Positions 46,755 through 59,339 are shown, counted from the stretch's first letter. The stretch: 64,000 nucleotides of DNA from Adineta vaga (GCA_021613535.1 CP075497.1:868001-932000), one strand, 5' to 3'. Program-made: numbers and translations. Notes: generated by a model not told the origin, from the sequence alone.

Positions 46755-47077
46755 ATATTAGAATATGACCATGCAAAAGATTTTATGGATGTCAATTATG
46801 CTGGAAATAGGTACCAGGTGCATGGGCCTCATCGCTTGAAGTATTAGGTATTGGCTATGCTAAAGATTCATGGGACACCTATTATCTGGGGGAGAAAGTA
46901 CACAACGGTCAAAAAAATTGACTCGCCATTTTATTTGAAGGTAAATAAATTTCTTCCCATTTTATCCAGCTTTGTGCAAATCAAAGAAGAAACTAATCAG
47001 GATTTATTGTCAATGTTTCGCTCCTAAAAGGAAATTTTCGACTTAAATATGCGGCAAAATAACGATGGAGCACAACT

Positions 47078-47150
47078 ATTGAGGATGTGCGTGAGTTGGT
47101 GTGGATGTAACCCTAAACATTACTCACACGCACATCAACACCCACCCTAA
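47078..47150. repeat. Palindromic telomere-like element, copy 17
   Basis: ATTGAGGATGTGCGTGAGTT...ACTCACACGCACATCAACAC with ends ATTGAGG/CCTAAT; arms of about 28 bp. Confidence 0.7.
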
Positions 47151-47211
47151 TGGAACGCTAGAAGGATCATAGTTAACATATTGAGGCCGACGTTTATTGT
47201 GGCACACTCGT

Positions 47212-47759
47212 CTATTGATCGTTTGCGTGTTTCAGAGTATCATATAAATCCTTGAGACCAAATATAAGTGAGCTTCGCTTAATGAAGTGATGCTCCAAAT
47301 GGATAATTATAAAGTTCGAATCTGAATTGATTTTTTTAACGAAAAAGAGAGTTTCTGGAAACACTAACACTTCAGCTTCATTTTCATATTCCGAAATACA
47401 GGGTTCTTTGTCTGATATTTTCCCTAAATTGATGGCTTCTTCAGTTTTTTTTTGAAAACTCAAACACCATCAAAACTTTCTCTTTATCGTTACCGGATTT
47501 TGATAACTCAGCAAATGGTTGCGCTACTTGTCGATCTAATGAGGTTGAACAGAATGTTTTTGTTTCATTAGCTGCTTTCTTGCGCAATGACCACCGGTAA
47601 GGACGAAGGTCTTTAGTTGTTATTTTAAGATCACGATAGGAGGTGCCTTGGAAGAATCGTGATTTCAGTTTGCTCATTGAAGCTTCTAGCTGTTCCATCA
47701 GTGGCCCCGTGCCAGAAGCTATGTGACGACAAAATGGTGTTTCCAGAGTGTACAATCGA
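47212..47759 (-). pseudogene. ADP-ribosyltransferase domain with one frameshift
   Basis: From 47759 the minus strand reads RLYTLETPFCRHI, then SYRDLKITTKDLRPYRWSLR (the Arg), TKTFCSTSLDRQVAQPFAEL (the STS) and VLMVFEFSKK. A run of nine A at about 47450 shifts the frame; removing one A would restore the family text EEAINLGKISDKEPCISEYE and NEAEVLVFPETLF (the E-x-E). So all three parts of the R-S-E mono-ART triad are present but split by one base. The upstream boundary is a telomere-like element; a possible further exon ends at a good donor at about 47951. It may be a recent pseudogene, or the homopolymer may be an assembly error, in which case the gene could be live. Confidence 0.75.
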
Positions 47760-47878
47760 AGCATCTTGAGGATGTGAGGGTGTGGGTGTGGATGAGTGCG
47801 AGGTGGATAATAAAAGAAAACGCTCTTACCCTCAGACCTCACATCCACACCCATCCACATCCACACCCTCAAGATGCT
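47760..47878. repeat. Palindromic telomere-like element, copy 18
   Basis: Begins AGCATCTTGAGGATGTGAGG and ends CACACCCTCAAGATGCT, with arms of about 50 bp around a GATAATAAAAGAAAA centre. It directly abuts the ART exon. Confidence 0.9.
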
Positions 47879-49090
47879 ATATTTTAGATATATTCATTTC
47901 AATAAAATGAAATTCAGGAATCAAAATTTAACCTACAGAAGTTACTTACCCATGTTGACAAACAACTGCAGAGCAGCATACAAATTCTCGCCAAACTAAA
48001 ATCAACTGCCGATAATCAATTGCATTAAAATAAACGAGACCTCTGTGCTTTTACAATGACACCACAAACAAAAACCACAAAGAGACAATTCTAAAATTTA
48101 AAACTAATCCCAATTCTATCTAAAAAAAGCATACCCACTTCTTTCATCCGTGACACGCTTTACCGAAGAACATAACAATTCGTCATCCCGAACCTCGATC
48201 CACTGACACCAATACTATGAACGCTCCAAATCCTGGAACAATTCAGGAGTCATAAAAATGATATTTCCCAATAAAATTTCTTTCGAAAGATATATACTAC
48301 TGAGCTAATAACTACAACACTCCTGAAAATTAACTAACTATTAGATAACAGAATTATATATATATTATTGTGGTAACTCTTTTCACACCCACCCATATCC
48401 ACACCCTCTTGTAAATACTTCATTCGATTATACTGTTGCGTTCGATATAAAATATTTTGAAAATCTTTCTTTAGACTTTCATTAAGATCTAACGTTTCAT
48501 TTTTGTGAAAACAGAATGACGTTGTTTACTCAATTTTGAACTGATAAAACATTTTCTGTATATGAAAAAAAGCTTTTTCTGGTTATCTCGCATTATGTGA
48601 TTTAATGCAAAAGAAGTTAACATGTTTTTCTTTTCTCTATATATTAATATATTAATAGACCTCGCCATACATAAAATGATTAGAAGTTAGTGACGATAAA
48701 ACAGAAAGCTATTTTCTCAGAATTTAATACGAAGAACATCTGCTTTTCTTCACCGATTTATACAACCGAACTCTGACTAGTTGGCAGTGAGTAGCTGTAT
48801 TTTAAGTTCTAGATAACGACAGTCTTTATTTCTGGTAGAATTTAATATTTGAATCGTTGAGAGACTAGTAAGTAGACATTTTTTTTTTGTATAAGATCAA
48901 CATTGAAAAAGCACTTTACTGTTTGTTGACTAAAAGATATTTGTGGCATTATGTTTTGTTACCACTGAAAGAGTTTTTTTCTTTCAAAAAGTTTATCGCT
49001 TTTAAAGAAGTTCAGAAAAATATGATTTTAAGATGAATTTTCTCTACTGTAAATCGTATATTGTAGATTACAGTACAAAAAAAAGTCAAA
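47879..49090. other. Intergenic; includes half element at 48383-48411
   Basis: Upstream of the GPCR. The half element reads CACACCCACCCATATCCACA with CCCTCTTG at its end. No other feature. Confidence 0.35.
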
Positions 49091-50045
49091 ATGACTTCAT
49101 CATTAATTGAATCGCTTACTTTGGCTAAAAAATTACTGCCAATTTATTTTCTTATTCCGGCTTTTATTAGTGGTGTTATTGGTGGATGTCTTAATGTTAT
49201 TATATTTCTTAGTTTAAAAATATTTCGACAAAATTCATGTGCATTTTATTTAATGATTATGTCAGCTTTTGATGTTGGTCGACTTTTCATAAATATATTA
49301 CCTTATATTATGCGTTGGGGATTTGGAATGGATTGGGGAATTTCATCATTAGATTTTTGTAAACTTAGACTTTGCACATCTAGTATAGCTACTCTATCTT
49401 CAATGACATGTTTCTGTTTCGCTGCTATTGATCGATATTTTGCAACATCTACTAGTGTTCGGTGGCAACGATGGTGTAATATTAAATTGGCTTATTGTTT
49501 ATCAACAATATTTATCTTTATTTGGATTTTACAGGGAATACCATATGTAGTATTTCATAATCATGTCATATCACCTACAACAAACAAAATTGCATGTCAA
49601 GTAACAAATAATATTTTCAATCAATATCTTACTTATGGTTATTATCCTACTTTGTTAACTCTGTTACCATTGATTACAGTTATCTTTGGATTAATGGCTT
49701 ATTATAATGCACGACATTCATCTCATCGAACAGTTCCTCTAGTTCAACGTGAATTAGATAAACAATTAACTGTAATGGTTCTTATTCAAGTTTTCATTAG
49801 TTTTTGTACTACAATACCATACTCTACTAACAATATATATGCAATAAGCGCCTCTCAACAGAGTGATCCTACAGTTCTCGCTATACAGGGTTTGGTAGGA
49901 GGTTGTGCTACGGCTATCTGTATTTTAAATATAGCGGTAAGAATTTGATGAATAATACTTTTTAGCTACAAGTTTGTATTTTCCTTTTGTTCTATTTTAG
50001 AGTCCATTTTATGTATATATTTGTGTATCAAAACGATTTCGTTGA
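49091..50045 (+). CDS. Rhodopsin-like GPCR (short, bdelloid type)
   Basis: Exons 49091-49936 and 50001-50045 with a 64-bp GT...AG intron in phase 0; 296 aa. Seven hydrophobic helices from residue 15 to about 292. DRY is at 114-116 (CFCFAAIDRYFATS) at the end of TM3. Cys90 and Cys169 are placed for the usual disulfide between TM3 and the second outer loop. TM7 ends in NIASPFYVYI, a variant of NPxxY, completed only by the second exon. Short N-terminus and tail. Such receptors are greatly expanded in bdelloids and look like neuropeptide or chemosensory receptors; ligand unknown. Confidence 0.85.
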
Positions 50046-50820
50046 CAATTGAAACATGTTTTATTTGACACATATGTCAAACGATATTGAGCAAATAAAA
50101 TACTTTTAAATCAAGTAGCACCAGAATTACCAACAAACAATAGATCATAAACTCTTATCTACATTCTTGCATTTGATGTTGTATTTTTATTTATTTGTTG
50201 TATTTACTTGCTTTCGTCTGTCATATTTATATTGTATTGTTTATTTGACTAACATAAAATCAACATCAGTTTTTATCCTTTTTCACTATGTAACATATGG
50301 AAAAAGTTTCAGCCTCAAGCTAAGATTGTCTTTCAAATACTGAATTGAAACAAAAAAGACAAGACTTTAAAATTTTTACTTTGAATTGGTATGGAGATAT
50401 GATAACACATAATCAAATTCATAAGAAATATTCTAAACCTTATTCTGTATTAATTTTTTTTTCGGTGAGTATTTCTGATTGTCAACAGAATGGCATTTAC
50501 ATGATTTTATTATATAGAAAAATTTATTTATATATTGACAATTCCATTTGGTTGAGTTGTTTTGATTGAGAATGTAATTCAAATGCATTTCATTCATAAG
50601 AATGACAATTCTTTAAGAACGAAGATAAAGATTTCATTTAGTTTGAGAATGTTCAGAAAAAATAATATGAATTATGATAATGAAATTCGGATCATTTTCA
50701 TTGACAGCGCAATAAAAAAATTACTTAGGGCAATTCAGAAGTAGTATCGTCAAGGTCTTATTTTCGGATCGCAATCATTTTACCGACAAACCTTTTATAA
50801 AGATACGATATTAAAAAAAC
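50046..50820. other. Downstream of GPCR, no gene seen
   Basis: Two short open frames (50345-50569, 50562-50744) are AT-rich and unrecognised. Confidence 0.3.
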
Positions 50821-50888
50821 TGTAGGTGTGGGTGAGGGTGAGATTGTGGCTGTCTCTCTGGTACCGTCATTCTCATCCTCATCCATCC
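50821..50888. repeat. Telomere-like element, copy 19
   Basis: TGTAGGTGTGGGTGAGGGTGAG, centre with GGTACC, then CATTCTCATCCTCATCCATCC. Confidence 0.6.
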
Positions 50889-51150
50889 TTGCTCCAGCCG
50901 TATACATTGTCTTTCCCTATCTACGTATTTGCACTCTGTTCAAGAGAATCTAGCCCAGTCTCTTGATTGTGTTGTACTTTGCAAACTTCTAAATTTAGCC
51001 ACCTAAGATAATATCAAATTATAGTGATAGAACAAGTTCTTGAAAAATATGACTGTCGGCAAAGTGTAGCGGACTCCTCGAATACTCTATAAAGATGAAT
51101 CATTAACATAAACGTCATTTTCATATTTTAACGAGCACACAAAACGTCAG

Positions 51151-51203
51151 ATTGTGGGTGTAGATGTGTCTCTTCTGTTTGCTCACACCCATACCTTTAA
51201 GAT
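51151..51203. repeat. Palindromic telomere-like element, copy 20
   Basis: GATTGTGGGTGTAGATG ... CTCACACCCATACCTTTAAG, centre about 15 bp. Confidence 0.6.
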
Positions 51204-51759
51204 CTGTTAATAAGTGTAGCTTGTTTCTTTTCTTCTTGATTATGTCTCAAAAACTGAAGCAAAATACTAACATCTTCATTCGACTCAGTTTCATCTCTAT
51301 AATGTATATTTGTTTTCCTTATCATTCAATATTTTGTAATAGAATGACTGTGCAAAGTATGTTTTCAAAAATAAAACACAACACAACACATGACTAATCA
51401 AGAATATCAAGGACCACATATATCTCAGTATTTGTGTAATGATGTATACACATTTTTATCATGTATTCCTTTGTCAGCAGCGCAAAACAATAAAAGCTTA
51501 GTGTTAAGATAAATTTTGTCTACAAAAAGAAAAACACAAATGAGATTCTTAATATTAACAATAAAAGTGAGAATATTTAAAATGATGATTTGCCTTTTGC
51601 TATAATCATCATTTTAAAATTTTAATATTTTCTACGAAGTTTTTATAGTAATGAATAAAGACAGTATAGCGACAATAATAAATTATTTTATATAAATTTA
51701 CTTTTATTTTATAAAGTTGAAAACTAAGAAATTCACAAGATTAAAAGCTCGGTATTAGA

Positions 51760-53289
51760 ATGATGAATTATATTGTATTGATATTGTCTTTTCTTATCAC
51801 ATTCGTGTATAAAACTAATGGTAATGATATTGGTCTTGTTCCTCCTCAACCAAGTCAAGTATGTAATTTAATTTATTAATAAAGATGAATACAAAAATAA
51901 ATTTATTATCGATAGTATTCTACATCGCTTCTAGTGAACGGACAGCGTTCGACGTATTATGTAGACACAACTATTTTTAGAGATAGACTTGTTTATGATG
52001 GTCAAGCTTTTAGTACTATTATAGATTTTCAAAGTTATCGATACTATAAATTATCACCAGGTAGTATTCTTTTTCAACTAATTTATTGTGAATCATAAAC
52101 TTTATTGTGCAGATGGATGTTCATGGGGGCAAATGCCTGGCAAAATAGAACCTATGTTAACATTTCGTACTTATGAATTCAAAGGAAACTTGACATACAA
52201 CAACATATCATGCTATAAATGGAGTGGATGTCATAATTATGAGGTAATAAAATTTTTTTATAGTATTCAATACACATTTTAAAAACTTTATATTTATTCG
52301 AAGTGGTAGAAATTGTGAACAAGAACAGAATAATTCTATATATTTTCTATCAGGTTTGACCATCTAATATAAGATCGATAAATTTAACGATTGTTCATGA
52401 TAAATGTCCTGTTCCTATAACATCAGATATTCAGAACTATTTTCATCCTATATCGGCTAAATCAGGCAGAAATGTTCGTCGTGGCCAAACTCTTTTAGCA
52501 CGAATATACGTGAAAATGTTTGCGCTATCAGCTGTTATTCCGTTAAAAATGATTTCGCTAATTAATTAATTAATTAGAAAGCAATTACTTAACAACTCTC
52601 GAAACGCGTAAGCGAAAACTATGAAAATTTCAGGTTGGAGTCCAAGACACAGGACACGTCTACCCTGAAATTTTCAGCGAGATCGGACATCGAAACTTTC
52701 CTCCGAAAAAATGGACTCTGTAGAAGTTCCGGAAAGTTTTATGGCGAGTATACTGGTTTCGTTGTATGCTCCAAGATCTTAAGAAGATTTTACAACTTTC
52801 CGAACGGACTTCGCAATTTTATGAAATCACGTCGCTAACAAATGATTCGGCCCATATATACTATCATGGAAAAATTTCTATGAATTGATCTTAGTAGAAA
52901 CTCAGCACTGAAGAATATCGAAGTATACACAATGATGATTATTGAGTTTCAATACCCTTCGAACTTTTTCCATTTATTCGCTTGAGTTAATAAACAGTTC
53001 AATTTATCTTGCATTAACTAGATATAACTATATTGTTAATTTATATTTTGTGTAGATACCACCAGCACCATTTTATTATTATGCAACGGTAAAAGGAAAT
53101 TTACCAATGGATTTAAATTTATATACTGTCGGTGCTGATATTCAATTTTTTAACTTTACATATGGTCCTCCTCCGTCAAGTATATTTGATATTCCGAAGA
53201 ATTGTACCCAAATACAGTTCAATCCATCAATACACCCAACCTTATTATATGAAATAGTTCGAAAAAACAGTACGGACCCAATGTGTTGA
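51760..53289 (+). pseudogene. Small secreted protein gene, broken (perhaps ependymin-like)
   Basis: Exon 1 51760-51858 starts with a signal peptide (MMNYIVLILSFLITFVYKTNG). Exons 51916-52060 and 52113-52243 join in frame over 57- and 52-bp introns (YYVDTTIFRDRLVYDGQAFS; GCSWGQMPGKIEPMLTFRTY). Exon 4 at 52354 begins V-stop-PSNIRSINLTIVHD: a TGA where TGG would be natural. From about 52480 the frame dissolves into unrelated DNA, and a last exon 53056-53289 reads GNLPMDLNLYTVGADIQFFN and SIFDIPKNC before its stop. Cys spacing, YDG and the FDIP..C end loosely recall ependymin-related proteins; that is a guess. The TGA and 0.57-kb insert make it a likely pseudogene. Confidence 0.55.
52480..53055. 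other. Foreign-looking insert in the secreted-protein gene
   Basis: Noncoding stretch with TTAATTAATTAATTAATTAG and an inverted pair TATGAAAATTTCAGG/CCTGAAATTTTCAG (52620-52672). It resembles a repeat; no termini or target duplication could be fixed. Confidence 0.3.
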
Positions 53290-53376
53290 TCATAAATATT
53301 ATAAAATAAAGCAAAACTTTTCACAAAAACTTTTTTACTAAACAAACAACTGCATAACTCTAGACTACTAATTAAA

Positions 53377-53432
53377 GGGTCGGTGTGGGTGTGGACAAGG
53401 CTATACTCCTAAACTACATCCACACCCTCAAA
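53377..53432. repeat. Palindromic telomere-like element, copy 21
   Basis: GGGTCGGTGTGGGTGTGGAC ... TACATCCACACCCTCAA. Confidence 0.7.
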
Positions 53433-54135
53433 AACTTCTACAGACATTTTGATTTGATTCTATAGGTTACTTACAGTCGATTTTCTCATTTGTAACTCAT
53501 ATTATTTACACAATTAAATCGATACTTTCTCTCTCTCTCTCTCTCTCCTTTTATTAATCTAATAAAAGATGGCAATTTGCTTCGTAATTTATTGTTTCGA
53601 GTATGTATACTAAATATATTCTGTAATCGTGATACTTGAAAATAAAAAGTTTTAATGATATCTTTTGTGCAACAGGATCTGAAAGAGAGTGTTGAAGTGT
53701 TCAAGGGTAGAAATTTGGACTCAACCTCTCCTCGCCCCCACAGACGTCACCGACTTTATCGAAGTAAACTATTAGAGAAAATGTAGATTTTGTAATTAAA
53801 AAAAAGCAACAGAAATATTGATTATAAATTTTATTTGCAACACAATAGAAAACAGATTTATCGTGTTTCATATTTTTAATCTTGCAATAGGGATTGCACT
53901 AAAAGCTTTTTTAATATTTGTTACCATTAAAATCGTGTCGAATATTATTTATCATCCGGTATGATTTGTTAATATATCAAGGCCATTTTATAATCTCTCA
54001 CATCGTATACCGGATAAAGTGAAATTTTCATTATTTAATAACACTTTTGTTTGATACTATAAAAAAGAAAGATATAGCAACCGTTATCATTTAGCTTTTT
54101 AATACTATGTTCATTGAATTTCAGTAGATTGGTGA
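53433..54135. other. Intergenic; CT microsatellite
   Basis: A CT dinucleotide run lies at about 53527-53547. No gene. Confidence 0.4.
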
Positions 54136-57124
54136 ATGATGTTACCTATGAGAACGTTATTCTATCTCATATTATTACATTTGGTGATTGGTTCACCTCA
54201 AATCAATCTTGATCTTACTGACTGGGTAAATTATATTCAAAGTGATGCTGTGTTACAACATGATTGTATTTATGTTGCTACTTCGATTAAAAAATGAATT
54301 GATTCTCATCAGATAATTTCGTATTGTATGAGTGAATGGCCAACAGAATGGATGATACGAATAAATAGTCAAGATCGAAATTTTACTTTTGCTCAACTAA
54401 TTCAACAAAATATTACGAGTGAACAATTATATCATTGGTCCGCACCAATGGATGTTATTGAACGTTATCAGTTGTATTTGAATCAATTTCCAACCTCGAA
54501 TGAATTCTTATCGATGGGAACACAATTGTTTTACAATTGTACATCGCCAAGATTTGGTGCATATTGTGTCAATATTCATTGAATGCGAATGAATTCTATA
54601 ATTTATCGTTGAAAGAAATCATTGATAGCTTTTATCTTCAAGAATATATTTAGCAACAACATTAACATGTTACGTACATTTACAATGTTATAAAGTGTCT
54701 TCATCAGCATGTCTTGATTGGAGTAATATATGTGATGAAATTGTTGATTGTCAAAATAGAATTGATGAAAAATCTTGTTAGCCATTAGAAATTAATACAA
54801 AATTTGCCATTTCTTATCGTATTACAAATGCGCCAACATTTGCATTAACGAGAGGTAATTGGAGGAATATGCACATAATACCATTATATGAACATCTTTA
54901 TCAATGCAATACAATAATTTATAATGATGATTCTTTAGATTGTAGCAATTCTAATATGTATCAATGTATTAACTCATCGAAATGTATTTCAAAACATCGT
55001 GTTTGTGATAGTATGAAGAATTGTGATTATGGAGATGATGAAAAATGCGATGGAATTTCCGAATCCTGTTTAGGATATGGATCTAATAAACCATTCAAAT
55101 GTACAATAGCAAATATTTGTATCTCTCAATATTTAGTTGGAAATAGATTGTGTAATTGTCCAATGGATCAATATAATTTATGTGATGATGAATCACCTGA
55201 TAAACATTATATTAGAAAGCATATCTATTTTCCAACTATTTGTGATGGTTTTACAGAACTTATACCTGTTCTTATTGATGGACGAAATGAAACAGATAAA
55301 ACAGAATGTGAATATTGGCAATGTAATAATACTTATACAAGATGTGATGGTATTTGGAATTGTTTTAATGGTGCCGATGAAATTGATTGTAATCCATTTC
55401 CACGATTGAATTCTCCATATCATCATCATCATCATATATGTGTTTCACCTAAGACAAATCAATTTATGTGTTTATCAATTAATAAAGTGAATGATGGTAA
55501 AATTGATTGTCTTGGTGCTTTTGATGAACCGAAATTATGTCGAAAAAATAATTATGGACTGAACGATGAAAAATTTCATTGTTCAAATCATATCAATGAT
55601 TCTTGTGTATCTCTCAGTAAATTATGTATTGAAAGCAAATGTGAAAACAATACTGATAAACAACTTTGTGATTCCAACAGAAATGAGACCGATATCGACT
55701 CGTTTTGTGATCAAAAATATGAATCAATTCGTTCTGATGTTGAAAATTTTCTTTGTAATCATCTCGATGATACTAATAAACCAGAGATTCTACATTTTTC
55801 CTTAAATGAAAAAACTAATTTCTCCAAAACAAAAACACAACAAAGTACTAATATCATAATGACACATTCTTCTATTTTATCAACAACTCGTCAATATCAA
55901 AATCAACGCGTTAGTTTAACTTTGCAATTTCGAGTATTTTCCGATTCTTTACGAACATTATTTTCATTGATTATTTTATTGATTAATGAAAGTAATGAAC
56001 GAATTCGAAAAACGATATTTTCTGTCAATGTAATCAAGGATGTTCAGGACAATATTGTAATATTCAACAAATAATTATTTGTAAATGTTCATGCGATTCA
56101 TTATGTATTGGTATTGCAGCTAACAATCGATCTATATGTATTTGTCCTTTAATAAACAAATGGGGTTCGCATTGCTCCTTTCAAAATACTATATGTCAAA
56201 ATGGAGGTCAATGTATACCTACCGATGAATATATAGAATATTGGAAAACAAATTTATATGTATTTGTTTAAAAGGTTTTAATGGAGAGAGATGTGAAATA
56301 TTTGATACAATAATTACTGTATTATTTGATAAAGATATTGTTTTACCGCAATCAATATTCTTTCATTTTATTCGACAGATCGATCATACTGCACCTGAAA
56401 ATGGTTCAACATTTAAATCAGTTATTACTAATCAAAGATCAGCAACTATATTAAATGGTCACGCCCCATTTCATGTTATTTTTGTTGAACTACCTGATAA
56501 AACATTTCATTTGATTACAATTCAAACAATTTACAATCAATCAACAACTATTGATCAAATAATTAATTTATTGAATCGTTGTAAACATATAAGAGAATTA
56601 TTTAATGAAACTATTATAAAATATCATCTTCTTCGTCGTATTAAATACGATCATTTACCATGTCAAACATATTCACCACAATTGACTTGTTTTTATGATG
56701 ATATTCATTTTTATTTATGTACAAATTTTGATCGTCAAAGAATAGCTAATTGTTTTGGTAAAAGTATTTGTGCAAAATGAAGGTCAATGTTTACAAGATA
56801 AAGCTATTTGTTCACAAACATCGATATGTGTTTGTCGAACATGTTTTCATGGAGTTCGTTGTCACTTTAGTTCACATTTATTTGGTCTTTCACTTGATGC
56901 TGTATTAGGATATCATATTCAATCATCTACTTTACAAATCAGTGTGATATTAACTATAATTTTAATTCTAGTAGGATTAGTTAATGGTGTACTTTGCATA
57001 TTAACATTTAAGAACAAAGAAGGAAATGAAATGGGTTCGGATTTGTATCTATTAGGTTTATCAATGGGTACTCTAATTACTACAATTCTATTTGCATTAA
57101 AAATTCTGGATACTTTTCATGGCA
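54136..57124 (+). pseudogene. LDLa-EGF-7TM receptor paralog 3, 5' part
   Basis: ATG at 54136 starts a signal peptide (MRTLFYLILLHLVIGSPQ). A stop at 54296 (SIKK*), a frame change near 54572 (GAYC), stops at about 54651-54663, another at 54780 and frame changes near 56030 and 56250-56770 interrupt text otherwise collinear with paralogs 1 and 2: LDLa modules (CDYGDDEKCDG, CFNGADEIDC, CLGAFDEPKLC), EGF-like text (CQNGGQC; CVCRTCFHGVRCHF) and TM1-TM2 (ILTIILILVGLVNGVLCILT; LYLLGLSMGTLITTILFALK). It stops at ILDTFHG, where a telomere-like element begins. The rest of the 7TM domain resumes at 61936. Confidence 0.85.
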
Positions 57125-57177
57125 CAAGGGTGTGGGTACTACATCTGTCCAACATCTTCACCCACATTCACCCTCAA
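57125..57177. repeat. Telomere-like element at receptor breakpoint (left), copy 22
   Basis: AAGGGTGTGGGT, spacer ACTACATCTGTCCAACATCT, then TCACCCACATTCACCCTCAA. The spacer is shared with the element at 61871-61932 save one base. Confidence 0.85.
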
Positions 57178-57926
57178 CTTTTGTATTTAAAAACTTTCCA
57201 TCGCAAGCTTTTGAATAAGTTTGAACAATCATTACAACACGACAATTACCACAAAGTGTGTATTACATCCAAAATCAGTACAAAAAGGACTGTGTTGAGC
57301 TATATAAAGATGTTCCCAACAAAAAGGTTTTTCATCGACACTTGGTTGTGGAGGAAGGAGGAATACAGACCAAACTATATGATACAAATGTGCGGTGCAC
57401 TGAAAAAGGTTTTGAGGGAAGGGACAATAAAACAGTTCCAGATCCGTACCAAACATCTTTTTTCTATCCTTCTTACGTCCTCACCCTCTATTTCAGAAGA
57501 CTGAGGAAAAAAGACAAAATTCTTTCATTATATTTTATAAATAATGATAATTAGAGCTATAATAGTGTTTATCCATATTAATACTTTCACCTGGCTCAAA
57601 TCCAACTTATAACGAGACATACACTGATAGTTTCTTTTTTTGGCTGTATATCTCAATTACAAATCATGTCTTGAGAGTGGATATCTTGGTTTATATCGTG
57701 TATATCTCGCTTATTTACAGCTCATGTACCTACATACTGAGGATTTTCTTCTAGTCCTGATATAATATGTCAAACATTCTTTTTCTACTCTCGACAGAAA
57801 TAATCTTTACTAAAGCTCTATTGATCAAACAGTATAATGTCAGATTTGTCATTCTGATATATATTTTCTAATATTTTCACGTCTGTCAACTTGTCGTAAC
57901 ATATTAATTTCCTATAGTCAAAATCA
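57178..57926. other. Start of inserted block, no clear gene
   Basis: A 98-codon frame (57258-57554) and others overlap here but match nothing known to me. It serves as the upstream region of the first pentapeptide gene. Confidence 0.3.
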
Positions 57927-59339
57927 ATGTTGCAGAGAAGAAATTTCCATTACGAAAATGAATATTCATCACTAACTCGTAATCATATTTGTCATTGCAA
58001 TTGTTCGAAATTTTATCATTTAATAGATTTTATCATTAATGCAATTATTCCAATTCTTGTCGGAGGTTCTACAATATTCCTTGTTATTCATCAAAATCGT
58101 CTGATTCAGAATAATTATGAACAAGATCAAGTAATCGCAACAGAACAACATGAGCAAGATCTTTACATTCAACAATCTATACGGAACGAAGATCTTATCA
58201 TACGGCAATTACAACGTCAACAAGATTTAGATCTTGCTCAACTTCGACGAGAACTTGATTTGGCTATAATTGAAAACCAAAGTCGAACAAGTCGAGATCT
58301 GTCTCAGCAGTATTATAACTTATTAGAACTTTATCGAGCTGAAGATTCGAAAATATCTAGAATAAATAGAGTAGAAGATCAAATCCGAGAAAAAGAACGT
58401 CTGCTTGAAATGACATTGATAGAATATCACAATGATCTCCTAGAGATTTTATTGAACTATGGATATTTTCGTGTGACTCAAGATAAAACTATTCTTTTGG
58501 AAATTCAAATGAAAACTCGAAGTATTTTACGAAAACTCGATCCTTCAAGACGAACGATTGTGTTCAAATCCATTATGGCAATAGGTCTCAATGATCATGA
58601 CTTACTAGAGGATAAAATAGACATTTTATCATCGACTGATTTACGTGGTGTTACGTTTAGTGATCTAGTTCTACATGAGTTTTCTATTCCGCAACATCGA
58701 ATAGCACAATTTTATGTTCCACAAAGTGATCTACGAAATGCTTCGTTTCAATTTCTTATTTTTGCAGGTACTTCAGTGGATCTATCTCGAACAAACATGT
58801 ATGGGACCAATTGGAATAATGCAATATTAGCTTTCTTTAGCATTGAAAATGCTTTAATGAATGCTGCTAATTTTCATCATTCATCAGTTACTGCTATGCA
58901 ATTTCGTTTCACTCAACTCAATTATGCTTCATTTAATTTATTGGAAAAATGTCATCAGTTACATTTTGAATCCTTACAAATGAATCATGTCGATCTGAGT
59001 GAAAATAATTTTAATGAATTATGGATTCTCCATGTAACAATGATCGACAGTAGTCTCAATCATACTCGTCATATGAAATCACATTTTGAAGACGTGAATA
59101 TGACGAGAACTGATTTTTCTAATTCAATATTTATTGGTGTAATTTTCAAAAAAGTTATTATGACACAATGTCAAATGGAGAATACGAAATTTATCAGTTG
59201 TATTTTTACCCGTTCAATTTTGGTTGGATGTCTCGGATTCAATCAGGCTAACTGGCATGATACTCAATTGACAAACACTCAATTACCAAACGGAACTCAT
59301 ATTTTACGAACTTGTTTAAATTGTATACAAACATTCTAA
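57927..59339 (+). CDS. Membrane-anchored pentapeptide-repeat protein A
   Basis: Single exon, 470 aa, ATG at 57927. Residues 32-54 form one TM helix (FIINAIIPILVGGSTIFLVI). Residues 58-165 are Gln/Glu/Arg-rich and free of proline, predicting a long coiled coil. A conserved block (MKTRSILRKLDPSRRTIVFK) precedes residues 235-455, which follow the A(D/N)Lxx pentapeptide pattern (STDLRGVTF, SDLRNASF, VDLSRTNMYGTNW, MNAANFHHS, MTRTDFSNSIF). Pentapeptide repeats fold as a right-handed quadrilateral beta helix. Role unknown; I infer a membrane-tethered scaffold. Its neighbour is a paralog in the same direction. Confidence 0.8.
   Translation: MLQRRNFHYENEYSSLTRNHICHCNCSKFYHLIDFIINAIIPILVGGSTIFLVIHQNRLIQNNYEQDQVIATEQHEQDLYIQQSIRNEDLIIRQLQRQQDLDLAQLRRELDLAIIENQSRTSRDLSQQYYNLLELYRAEDSKISRINRVEDQIREKERLLEMTLIEYHNDLLEILLNYGYFRVTQDKTILLEIQMKTRSILRKLDPSRRTIVFKSIMAIGLNDHDLLEDKIDILSSTDLRGVTFSDLVLHEFSIPQHRIAQFYVPQSDLRNASFQFLIFAGTSVDLSRTNMYGTNWNNAILAFFSIENALMNAANFHHSSVTAMQFRFTQLNYASFNLLEKCHQLHFESLQMNHVDLSENNFNELWILHVTMIDSSLNHTRHMKSHFEDVNMTRTDFSNSIFIGVIFKKVIMTQCQMENTKFISCIFTRSILVGCLGFNQANWHDTQLTNTQLPNGTHILRTCLNCIQTF

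Noticed and set aside
57258-57554. 98-codon frame after the receptor breakpoint
   Set aside because: Overlaps other frames, has no family resemblance and no clear start context; left unassigned.
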